NCBI GenBank assembly: GCA_040830545.1 | Contig: JBFOMB010000132.1 | Coordinates: 1 to 11,259, forward strand | DNA from: HXMU1420-2 sp040830545 | GTDB lineage: Bacteria; Pseudomonadota; Alphaproteobacteria; Rhodobacterales; Rhodobacteraceae | Length of the DNA: 11,259 nucleotides | Direction: 5' to 3' | Shown: in pieces, positions 1-6,142 of the stretch | Position numbering within the stretch: the first letter of the stretch is position 1 | How the letters are laid out: the number at the start of each line of letters is the position of its first letter | Position numbers and translations under genes: made by a program | Notes under the pieces: generated by a model | Databases searched by the model: none | Seen by the model: only the letters and a program-made list of their open reading frames with translations | What the model was told of the DNA's origin: nothing

Positions 1-810
1 GAGATCGGTGCATTTCAGGCCGAGCGTGGCACGACCCAGCGGGTTTGCTTCAACATCGTGGTCGAGGTGCAGCCCCTGACCGTACCCATTGATGACGACG
101 TGGACCGCATCCTGAGCTATGACAAGGTCACCGAAGCGATTGAGGGCGCACTGGCCGAAGAGCGCCTTAATCTGCTGGAAACCCTGTCCGAACGGATTGC
201 CGAGCGCGTGCTGGCCGAACCTCAGGCGATACGTGTGTTTGTCCGGATTGAGAAGCTGGATCGCGGTCCCGGCGCTTTGGGGGTTGAGATTGTGCGCGGT
301 CGGGATGCCCTGCCGCAGGACCCCGTGGCCGAGGAACGACCGCATCCGCGTTTGGTGTATCTGTCCAATGACGGAATTGCCTCACCATTGCTGAAGGGCT
401 GGATCGACCAGTTGCAGGCTGAGGGACAGCCGCTGATCCTGTGCGTTGGCGCGCCGGATCAGGACATGCCGCAAACGGGGCACAAGATGACCCAACGCCG
501 GATCGACCTGTTGGCGATTGAACAGAACGCCTGGGTTCTGGCGTCACGCGATGACCGGTGCGTTGTGGTTTCCACCCGGACCGAGCTGGACTGGGCAATG
601 AAACACGACCAGATTTGCGTCTGGGCCCCGTCCAAAATCGTGCTGGACGCCGTCGACGGCCCGTCCGAGGCGCCGAGTGAGACCGTGGCACTGGCGGCGT
701 GGTTTGCGGCCACGTTCGAGGCTGAGGATATGCTGGTCATTGGCGCGGATGTGCCCGAGGAGGCCTCGGTGCCGCTGCGCGCGGTGACGGTCGAGACCGC
801 AACGCTGTGA
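1..810 (+). CDS. folB: Dihydroneopterin aldolase (5'-truncated) fused to a degenerate amino-acid-kinase-like domain
   Basis: The frame is open from base 1, so the start lies upstream of the window and 269 residues are visible. The GTG at 58 is internal, because residues 1-19 already carry the FolB signature (EIGAFQAERGTTQR). FolB cleaves 7,8-dihydroneopterin to 6-hydroxymethyl-dihydropterin and glycolaldehyde in the cytosolic folate pathway. The FolB part spans visible residues 1-102, with the conserved Glu (E8), the Tyr of SYDKV (Y40), the E60 region (ETLSERIAERV) and the C-terminal Lys (K85 in RIEKLD) before ALGVEIVR. FolB is normally about 120 residues. Here about 150 more follow, and their order of elements resembles the amino acid kinase superfamily: LVYLSNDG where a KxGGS loop would be, ILCVGAPDQD, RRIDLLAIEQNAWVL, ICVWAPSKIVL and SETVALAAWFA. 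The glycine-rich phosphate loops are missing, so I infer a non-catalytic domain. It overlaps folP by 4 bp. FolB identity is firm; the kinase reading is inference. Confidence 0.9.
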   Translation, partial: EIGAFQAERGTTQRVCFNIVVEVQPLTVPIDDDVDRILSYDKVTEAIEGALAEERLNLLETLSERIAERVLAEPQAIRVFVRIEKLDRGPGALGVEIVRGRDALPQDPVAEERPHPRLVYLSNDGIASPLLKGWIDQLQAEGQPLILCVGAPDQDMPQTGHKMTQRRIDLLAIEQNAWVLASRDDRCVVVSTRTELDWAMKHDQICVWAPSKIVLDAVDGPSEAPSETVALAAWFAATFEAEDMLVIGADVPEEASVPLRAVTVETATL

Positions 811-1805
811 CCCGGACCTACTATCGGCCATTGGTGCAGCAGGGGGCAAACCGCCCTGACGGCGCGATGTCGTTGGCCGGCGGGTCGCTGTGGTTCACGC
901 AAGTCGAGGCGATAACGCGCGCGGGTTTCCAGATACTCGACGCCCGTGACATGCCAGAAGAGGCATCGCACTTAATTACGCGACCGCGCGCGCCCATTGC
1001 AGGGCTGGACATGGCGGCGCCTAGGATCATGGGCATCCTCAATGTCACACCGGACAGCTTCTCTGATGGTGGCAAGTTTCTGGACCCAAGCACAGCTGCC
1101 GCGCGAGGGCGGGCCATGGCCACGGACGGCGCGGACATACTGGACATCGGCGGAGAATCCACACGCCCCGGGGCTGCGACCGTGGAGGTGGCCGAGGAAA
1201 TCGACCGCACCGCGCCCGTGATCGCGGCGCTGACCGCGCAATTGGACACGCCGATTTCTATCGACACGCGCAAGTGTCCAGTGGCGGAAGCCGCGTTGGA
1301 CGCTGGCGCGGCGCTGGTCAATGACGTTGCAGCGCTCAGCTATGATCCTTCGCTTGTACCGCTTTGCGTGGATCGGGATGCACCTGTCTGCATCATGCAT
1401 GCGCAGGGCGATCCGGAAACGATGCAGCAGAACCCACGCTATGACAATGTGCTGCTGGACGTCTACGACTACCTCGAAGACCGGGTTGTGACGCTCGAGG
1501 GGCAAGGTATCCCACGGGCCCGAATCCTGGTCGATCCCGGCATCGGATTCGGCAAAACGGTCGAGCACAATCTGACCCTGTTGCGAGGATTGTCGATCTT
1601 TCACGGGTTGGGCTGCGCCATCCTGGTGGGGGCTTCCCGCAAGCGTTTTATTGGAACAATTGGCGAAGCGCCGCGCACCGAGGCACGTTTGCCGGGCTCT
1701 TTGGCCGTCGGACTTGCAGCGTTGGCCCAAGGCGTGCAAATGCTTCGTGTGCACGATGTGGGTGAAACGGCGCAGGCAATGCGCCTGTGGCAGGCCGTGC
1801 ACTGA
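807..1805 (+). CDS. folP: Dihydropteroate synthase
   Basis: This 332-residue protein joins 6-hydroxymethyl-dihydropterin diphosphate to p-aminobenzoate to form 7,8-dihydropteroate, and is the sulfonamide target. Hallmarks in order are IMGILNVTPDSFSDGG (74-89, pterin/diphosphate loop), DILDIGGESTRPGA (110-123), ISIDTRK (150-156), VNDVAA (171-176), CIMHAQGDPETMQ (195-207), LVDPGIGFGKT (241-251), ILVGASRKRFIG (272-283) and RVHDV (314-318). Translation starts at GTG inside the folB stop (GTGA, 4-bp overlap), which implies translational coupling; no strong Shine-Dalgarno is visible. Residues 1-70 precede the TIM-barrel core and are not part of the standard 270-280 residue enzyme. They contain YYRPLVQQG and a LAGGSLWF stretch. 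An internal start at ATG 1011 (MAAPRIMG) would give a normal-length enzyme, but the upstream frame abuts folB exactly and stays coding-like, so the long form is preferred. Confidence 0.96.
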   Translation: MTRTYYRPLVQQGANRPDGAMSLAGGSLWFTQVEAITRAGFQILDARDMPEEASHLITRPRAPIAGLDMAAPRIMGILNVTPDSFSDGGKFLDPSTAAARGRAMATDGADILDIGGESTRPGAATVEVAEEIDRTAPVIAALTAQLDTPISIDTRKCPVAEAALDAGAALVNDVAALSYDPSLVPLCVDRDAPVCIMHAQGDPETMQQNPRYDNVLLDVYDYLEDRVVTLEGQGIPRARILVDPGIGFGKTVEHNLTLLRGLSIFHGLGCAILVGASRKRFIGTIGEAPRTEARLPGSLAVGLAALAQGVQMLRVHDVGETAQAMRLWQAVH

Positions 1806-1819
1806 ACGAAGGGGGCAGA

Positions 1820-3169
1820 ATGCGCAAACTATTCGGAACGGACGGAGTCCGGGGCAGGGCGAATACCCACCCGATGACCGCCGAGATGGCGTTGAAAATC
1901 GGGGCGGCGGTCGGGCGATATTTCCGGCGTGAAAAGGGTGGCGTGCACCGGGTCGTGATTGGCAAGGACACCCGTCGATCCGGATACATGCTGGAAACTG
2001 CTCTGACGGCTGGCCTGACCTCCACCGGCATGAATGTTTTGCTCATGGGGCCGGTGCCGACGCCGGCGGTGGGTTTGTTGACCCGGTCGATGCGCGCCGA
2101 TCTGGGCGTGATGATTTCCGCCAGCCACAATCCGGCGCATGACAACGGGATCAAGTTTTTTGGCCCTGATGGGTTCAAGCTGTCCGACACGGCCGAGATG
2201 GAAATTGAAACGCTGATCGAGAATGGCGTGGAGCTGTCCAAGGCGGAGAACATCGGCAGTGCCCGACGGATCGACGACGCGCGGTATCGTTATGGCGAGC
2301 GGGTCAAGGCGTCGCTGCCGCGAGGGCTGCGGCTGGACAACCTGAAGGTCGTGATCGACTGCGCCAACGGGGCTGCACACCGCGCCGCGCCGGAAATCCT
2401 GTGGGAACTTGGCGCAGAGGTAATCCCGGTCGGGGTCAGCCCGGATGGGTACAACATCAACGATGGCTGCGGATCGACCAAGCCGAGGCTTGCTGCGGAA
2501 ACGGTGGTGATGCACGGGGCTGATGTGGGGCTGTGCCTGGACGGGGACGCGGATCGCATCATCATGATTGATGAAAAGGGCAAGGTGGCGGATGGCGATC
2601 AGCTGATGGCGCTGCTGGCGACCCGTTGGGCGGCGCAAGGCATGTTGAGCGGCGGTGCACTGGTTGCGACGGTGATGTCGAACCTGGGTCTGGAACGGCA
2701 TCTGGAGGCGCAGGGGCTGAAGCTGGAGCGCACCGCCGTTGGCGACCGCTATGTGGTGGAGCGTATGCGCAAAGGTGGATTCAACCTAGGTGGTGAGCAA
2801 TCCGGCCATATCGTGATGACCGATTTCGCAACGACCGGTGACGGCCTGATGGCGGGGCTACATTTCCTGGCCGAAATGGTGCGCTCTGGTGAGCCTGCCA
2901 GCGAACTGGCAAATCAATTCGCGCCGGTTCCGCAGTTGCTGAAGAACGTGCAATACGCCAAAGGCCAAACGCCGTTGGATATGGCACCGGTGCAGGCGGC
3001 GATCACGGATGCGGAAGGTGCGCTTAACGGTCACGGACGGTTGCTGATCCGCAAATCCGGAACGGAACCGCTGATCCGGGTGATGGCAGAATCCGAGGAC
3101 TCAGCGTTGTTGAATCAGACCGTTGACGGCGTGGTTGCTGCCATTGAAAGCGCAGTGGCGGCGGAGTAG
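1820..3169 (+). CDS. glmM: Phosphoglucosamine mutase
   Basis: This 449-residue enzyme interconverts glucosamine-6-phosphate and glucosamine-1-phosphate, feeding UDP-GlcNAc for peptidoglycan and lipopolysaccharide. The N-terminus MRKLFGTDGVRG is canonical. The phosphoserine loop ISASHNP places the catalytic Ser at residue 102, the usual position in this family. The Mg-binding loop DGDADR is at 241-246, the sugar-binding GGEQSGH at 324-330 and the C-terminal phosphate-binding RKSGTEPLIRVM at 411-422. An upstream in-frame ATG at 1787 would add 11 residues inside the folP end. The ATG at 1820 is preferred because it follows a strong GAAGGGGG ribosome site (1808-1815) and gives the family length. 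It lies 14 bp after folP on the same strand, so all three genes probably form one operon. Its stop is only 12 bp from the stop of the convergent transporter gene, with no intrinsic terminator between. Confidence 0.97.
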   Translation: MRKLFGTDGVRGRANTHPMTAEMALKIGAAVGRYFRREKGGVHRVVIGKDTRRSGYMLETALTAGLTSTGMNVLLMGPVPTPAVGLLTRSMRADLGVMISASHNPAHDNGIKFFGPDGFKLSDTAEMEIETLIENGVELSKAENIGSARRIDDARYRYGERVKASLPRGLRLDNLKVVIDCANGAAHRAAPEILWELGAEVIPVGVSPDGYNINDGCGSTKPRLAAETVVMHGADVGLCLDGDADRIIMIDEKGKVADGDQLMALLATRWAAQGMLSGGALVATVMSNLGLERHLEAQGLKLERTAVGDRYVVERMRKGGFNLGGEQSGHIVMTDFATTGDGLMAGLHFLAEMVRSGEPASELANQFAPVPQLLKNVQYAKGQTPLDMAPVQAAITDAEGALNGHGRLLIRKSGTEPLIRVMAESEDSALLNQTVDGVVAAIESAVAAE

Positions 3170-3181
3170 TCCGGTTGCGCC

Positions 3182-4093
3182 CTAGCGCGAGAACAGCCGT
3201 TTCAACGCGCCATACTGGCTGAGCGCGACTCCGGTCAGGATCAGCAGCAGCGCCCATAGCAACGAGGGATGCAGCGGTTCGCCGAGGAAGATCACGCCAA
3301 GCGCAACTGACCACAGCGGCACTTGGTAGTTCGTCAGGCTCATGAACACCGGGCCTGCCGACCGGGCCACCAGAATGCGCAGCAGGTTCGCGGTTGCGGT
3401 CGGAATGAGACCCAGGATCGCGATCAGGAACAGGCCTTTGGTGCCCGGGTTGACCGGCGCACCGTGGCTGATCACCGCCAGTGGCAGCACAACAGCCGAC
3501 CCGATCAACAAAGTTGCAGCGGACAAGCCAACAGGATCGAGTGGCGGTAACCGTCGCAGCAGAACGGAACTGGTCGCGTAACAGGCCGCAGCGCCAAGGC
3601 AGGCCAAGCGCCCCCACATTTCATTCCCGTCGCCGGACGAGGCAAAAGCCTCGGGTCCCATCAGGACGAGGATGCCAGCAAAACCGATGACAAAGCCGAT
3701 GATCCGGCGCAGCGTCAGCCGCTCGCCCGGAAGCGCGAAATGGGCCAGCGGCAGCACGATCAGGGCTACGGCGGCCATGCTGACGCCGGTAAAAGAAGAT
3801 GTGACGTATTGCTGCCCCCATGCCAACAGCATGAAGGGCGCGGCGGCGGACAGGACGGCGGCAGCGATCAACTCACCCCAGGCGGTTTGCGAACTGGTGA
3901 ACATCTTTGCGCCGCGCAGCATCCAGATGGAACCGGTCAGCACGGCGGCAAACCCGATGCGCCCCCCTGCCACCCACAGTGGTGGGGCCGAGTCCAATGC
4001 CAGATCCTGCACCATAAACGTGCCGCCCCAGACAAAGCCCAGGGTCAGGATCATGAGCCAGCTTTTGGCCGTGATTTCAGGGGTTTCAACCAT
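3182..4093 (-). CDS. EamA/DMT-family transporter (RhaT-like inner-membrane permease)
   Basis: This 303-residue hydrophobic protein shows about ten predicted membrane segments in two five-helix EamA repeats. Rough positions are 11-29, 38-59, 73-92, 100-119, 129-146, 161-179, 187-208, 219-240, 246-269 and 275-293. Family landmarks are GFVWGGTFMVQ in helix 1, the conserved GE motifs that follow helices 4 and 9 (LPGERLTLRR at 121-130 and FLGEPLHPSLL at 269-279) and GFVIGFAGILVLMG. Members export amino acids, metabolites or drugs across the inner membrane; the substrate cannot be told from sequence. The frame extends upstream to a TTG at 4168, but the ATG at 4093 begins just before helix 1 and gives the typical family length. 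The ribosome site is weak. It is convergent with glmM and separated from the hemerythrin gene by a 164-bp gap with two palindromes, so it is probably transcribed alone. Confidence 0.88.
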   Translation of the reverse strand: MVETPEITAKSWLMILTLGFVWGGTFMVQDLALDSAPPLWVAGGRIGFAAVLTGSIWMLRGAKMFTSSQTAWGELIAAAVLSAAAPFMLLAWGQQYVTSSFTGVSMAAVALIVLPLAHFALPGERLTLRRIIGFVIGFAGILVLMGPEAFASSGDGNEMWGRLACLGAAACYATSSVLLRRLPPLDPVGLSAATLLIGSAVVLPLAVISHGAPVNPGTKGLFLIAILGLIPTATANLLRILVARSAGPVFMSLTNYQVPLWSVALGVIFLGEPLHPSLLWALLLILTGVALSQYGALKRLFSR

Positions 4094-4203
4094 GGCTGCA
4101 CCAGACCCGCAGCGAAAGGTGGGGTCAATAGCAAAAGCTTCGATTTCGGTGGAAGGATGGCGGACCAAGCCGCTTCGTTTTGGCTTGGATCAAGCGCGTT
4201 TGA

Positions 4204-4223
4204 ACGCGAATTGCAATTCGCGT
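4204..4223. repeat. Perfect 20-bp palindrome
   Basis: The sequence ACGCGAATTGCAATTCGCGT equals its own reverse complement over all 20 bases. It lies 110 bp upstream of the transporter ATG. It could be a dimeric regulator's operator or, since it sits 2 bp from the stem-loop at 4226-4249, part of a tandem hairpin ending the hemerythrin transcript. With no loop at the centre, a protein-binding site fits somewhat better than an RNA hairpin. Confidence 0.55.
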
Positions 4224-4225
4224 CA

Positions 4226-4249
4226 GGAAGGCCTTTCGACAGGCCTTCC
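4226..4249 (-). terminator. Candidate terminator hairpin after the hemerythrin gene
   Basis: GGAAGGCCT and AGGCCTTCC form a perfect 9-bp stem with a 6-base loop, starting 8 bp past the hemerythrin stop codon. No T-run follows on either strand, so this is not a classic intrinsic terminator. It may instead stabilise the 3' end of the mRNA or act with a termination factor. Confidence 0.45.
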
Positions 4250-4257
4250 CGTGTGGT

Positions 4258-4821
4258 TCACCCGCGCAATTGGTGATGCAGGATGATTGGCACGGCCAAA
4301 TCCTCCTCATCCGCCAGATGCCGGTCCAGATAGGTCCCGATCCGGGTTGTGGCCTCCAGAACCTTTGCAGCCTCGTCCCGAACTTGGGACGGGTCGAGCT
4401 GGGCGATCTTGATGGTCCGGTTCGCGGATTCTGTCAGGTCGTGAAGGCCTGCATCGAGCAACTCGTGATCTGCCTCCAGCAGGTCCAGACCTTCGGAAAA
4501 CCTTCGATCCGCTTCTCGCAGCTCCGGAAAGAACTTCCGATCTTCCCAGGTGTGATGGCCGTGCAGGTTTCCCACGAGCGCATTGCCATACCGCGCCAGC
4601 CTGGTCAGGTAGATCGTGTCGTCCAGTCTCTGGTCGACGAAGTCCTCCGTGCTCTCCCGCAGGGCACGCGTCAGGTCCTTGAACATCAGATGAGCCCGCA
4701 TCCAGTTCTGAACGGACTCGGCGAAGTTCGGGTGATCCGGCCAGGTATCGCGCGGATGCGCCCGAAGCAGGGCCTGCATTTCCGTAGGCAGCCCCTGTCT
4801 GGTTTCAATGGTGTGTGTCAT
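4258..4821 (-). CDS. Hemerythrin HHE cation-binding domain protein
   Basis: This predicted cytosolic protein of 187 residues has no signal peptide. It is a four-helix-bundle hemerythrin-like protein that would hold a di-iron site and bind or sense O2, NO or reactive oxygen, or store iron. Candidate ligands in order are H44 (MRAHLMF), H87/H89/H90 with E93/D94 (LHGHHTWEDRKFFPEL), H119 (LEADHELLD) and H168 with E172/E173 (YLDRHLADEEDLAVPIIL). The spacing matches the HHE family. ATG 4821 was chosen because residues before it in the open frame are Cys/Arg-rich and unlike a protein, and the next ATG (4779) lacks a properly spaced ribosome site. Even so, no Shine-Dalgarno is visible, and a 6-bp hairpin (4824-4841) occupies that position. 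The gene follows the Rieske oxygenase gene by 67 bp on the same strand, so cotranscription is plausible. The exact ligand set and function are unknown. Confidence 0.85.
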   Translation of the reverse strand: MTHTIETRQGLPTEMQALLRAHPRDTWPDHPNFAESVQNWMRAHLMFKDLTRALRESTEDFVDQRLDDTIYLTRLARYGNALVGNLHGHHTWEDRKFFPELREADRRFSEGLDLLEADHELLDAGLHDLTESANRTIKIAQLDPSQVRDEAAKVLEATTRIGTYLDRHLADEEDLAVPIILHHQLRG

Positions 4822-4823
4822 GA

Positions 4824-4841
4824 GGCGCAGATATGTGCGCC
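4824..4841 (-). promoter_or_regulatory. Hairpin at the hemerythrin translation start
   Basis: GGCGCA and TGCGCC are perfect complements separated by a 6-base A/T-rich loop. On the minus strand the stem ends two bases before the ATG, exactly where a ribosome site should be. It may be a translational control structure or a protein-binding inverted repeat; chance is possible for a 6-bp stem at this GC content. Confidence 0.35.
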
Positions 4842-4888
4842 GGGGGCACGCGCAATTCGCAAGGCTGCACAGAGTCGGTGCGCCAGGG

Positions 4889-6043
4889 CTAGTCAGACAT
4901 GTAGTTCGCGAGGATTCGCTGAAACGCGGGCAGCAACTCTTCTCCGCCTGCGCCGCGCGCCAAAGGACCAACCGCGTAACGGGCGCCAAGGAGAGATCGC
5001 TGCATTTTTTCGCAGACCCATATGTCCTCGGTCTGGAAATCCCCTGTTTCCAGAGGGTGTTGCGTCCAGTTCCTGCTGTCGATTTCACCGGTTTCAGCGC
5101 TGTAGCCCGGTGCGTCCTTTGCCCGTTCGGTGGCTGCGAACCAGGAGTTTGGCACCCAGGTACGTGATCGCATCAGCGTTTCATCCGGTGAAACCGGGAT
5201 CAGCCGACTGACCGTCAACGACCATGGGCTTGGCGTGATCAGTGTTGTCGGAAACAGGTAATAGACGCCACCATATCCCGGAACGTCCGCCCCGGGCACT
5301 GTCGCCGCGCCGCTGCCCGCCGCCTGATCTTCTATGAACTTCGGGATGCGATTGCGGATGCCGTCCCGCTCGGTCGAATACCAGACCATGTTTTCGCCAT
5401 GCTGGACCCATTCATTTGCCCCGGGGACCGGCCCGCCCAAAGTGTGTTCGTGCAAATAGGCCAAATGATAGCCGTCAATGGCGTTCTCAACAAAGACCTT
5501 CCAATTGCAGTGCATGCGATAAACCAGCTCTTCACTGGGTTTCATGTCCTCGCTGTCAATGTCGTGCGGAAATGGGTTGTCGGTCACCGTGTTGAGCCAA
5601 GCGTCGAAATCCGCAGTGGGGTCTGGGTTGACGAAAACCAGTCCCTTCCAAACGCCAATGGCCGCTGGATGCAGGCCAAGGGATTCGCGATCGAGGTCCG
5701 GAAAACAGGTGGCCCTGTCCGGTAATCCGCGCAATTGACCGTCCAGACCATAGGTCCAGCGATGATAGGGGCAGACCAGTGTTTTGCCCGCATTGCCTGC
5801 GCCCTCCAGCAATTCCGTCCCGCGATGTCGGCACAGGTTGTGGAAGGCGCGCAGGTTGCCGGTGTTGTCCTGAATGACCGCCAGCGGGTATGCGCCGGAT
5901 GTGATCGTAAGAAAATCACCGGTTTCAGCAAATGCGCTGCGGTGACCGACAAGTGTCCAGGCCTGGCCAAACAGGTGCTTTTGTTCCGCTGCAAACCAAT
6001 CAACGTTGGTATATGCGCCCGCTGGTAGGATTTGATGGGTCAA
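4889..6043 (-). CDS. Rieske non-heme iron oxygenase, alpha subunit (aromatic-ring-hydroxylating dioxygenase family)
   Basis: This 384-residue enzyme carries an N-terminal Rieske [2Fe-2S] domain, C71-x-H73 (CRHRG) and C91-x2-H94 (CPYHRW). The catalytic domain has the mononuclear iron motif NWKVFVENAIDGYHLAYLH (180-198), giving H193 and H198, with D190 as the likely electron-bridging Asp. The third iron ligand is probably D340 (TEDIWVCEKMQ). The family uses O2 and electrons from a separate reductase to hydroxylate, demethylate or demethoxylate substrates. Pattern and length fit the single-component-alpha group that includes glycine-betaine and carnitine oxygenases and some aromatic hydroxylases. 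No reductase, ferredoxin or beta subunit is encoded nearby, so the substrate is unassigned. The start is TTG (6041-6043), supported by AGAAAGGA seven to eight bases upstream and by the standard family N-terminus; no ATG is suitable. It begins 40 bases after the ilvC terminator. Confidence 0.9.
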   Translation of the reverse strand: MTHQILPAGAYTNVDWFAAEQKHLFGQAWTLVGHRSAFAETGDFLTITSGAYPLAVIQDNTGNLRAFHNLCRHRGTELLEGAGNAGKTLVCPYHRWTYGLDGQLRGLPDRATCFPDLDRESLGLHPAAIGVWKGLVFVNPDPTADFDAWLNTVTDNPFPHDIDSEDMKPSEELVYRMHCNWKVFVENAIDGYHLAYLHEHTLGGPVPGANEWVQHGENMVWYSTERDGIRNRIPKFIEDQAAGSGAATVPGADVPGYGGVYYLFPTTLITPSPWSLTVSRLIPVSPDETLMRSRTWVPNSWFAATERAKDAPGYSAETGEIDSRNWTQHPLETGDFQTEDIWVCEKMQRSLLGARYAVGPLARGAGGEELLPAFQRILANYMSD

Positions 6044-6050
6044 CAGGTTT

Positions 6051-6058
6051 TCCTTTCT
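6051..6058 (-). promoter_or_regulatory. Ribosome binding site that fixes the TTG start of the Rieske gene
   Basis: On the minus strand AGAAAGGA precedes the TTG with a short spacer. It lies in the loop of a small inverted repeat (CAGGT...ACCTG, 6044-6064). The same 12 bases TCAGAAAGGAAA precede ilvC at 7170-7181. Confidence 0.6.
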
Positions 6059-6083
6059 GACCTGAACCTATGTCCGGCGACCC

Positions 6084-6120
6084 TAAAAAGAAAAGACCGC
6101 GCGAGAAGTTCCCGCGCGGC
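6084..6120 (-). terminator. ilvC: Rho-independent terminator of ilvC
   Basis: On the minus strand, 23 bases after the ilvC stop codon, CCGCGCG and CGCGCGG form a 7-bp GC stem (6097-6103 with 6113-6119). It extends inward through GGA/TCT with one G-T pair. It is followed directly by TTTTCTTTTT. This is the only textbook intrinsic terminator in the window. Confidence 0.9.
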
Positions 6121-6142
6121 CCAAATACCAGCTGTGACCAGC

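Larger units (their letters stand above)
4094..4257. other. Intergenic gap between the transporter and hemerythrin genes, carrying two palindromes
   Basis: This is a 164-bp gap on the minus-strand side. It should hold the promoter of the EamA transporter and the 3' end of the hemerythrin transcript. No clear -35/-10 pair was recognised. The visible structure is the 20-bp palindrome at 4204-4223 and the stem-loop at 4226-4249, listed separately. Confidence 0.5.

Noticed and set aside
972..1802. 276-codon open frame antisense to folP
   Set aside because: It is fully inside folP, with Arg/His-rich composition and no domain.
4094..4168. Extended N-terminus of the transporter from a TTG at 4168
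   Set aside because: The extra 25 residues are not hydrophobic or family-like; ATG 4093 gives the normal EamA start.
3672..4286. 204- and 178-codon plus-strand frames over the transporter gene
   Set aside because: They mirror a clear ten-helix EamA protein, and their translations show no protein-like pattern.
4822..5088. Upstream extension of the hemerythrin frame
   Set aside because: It overlaps the Rieske gene's 3' end in another frame and is Cys/Arg-rich, a shadow of that gene.
4270..5211. 313-codon plus-strand frame over the hemerythrin and Rieske genes
   Set aside because: It spans two well-supported genes on the other strand and has no ribosome site or motif.
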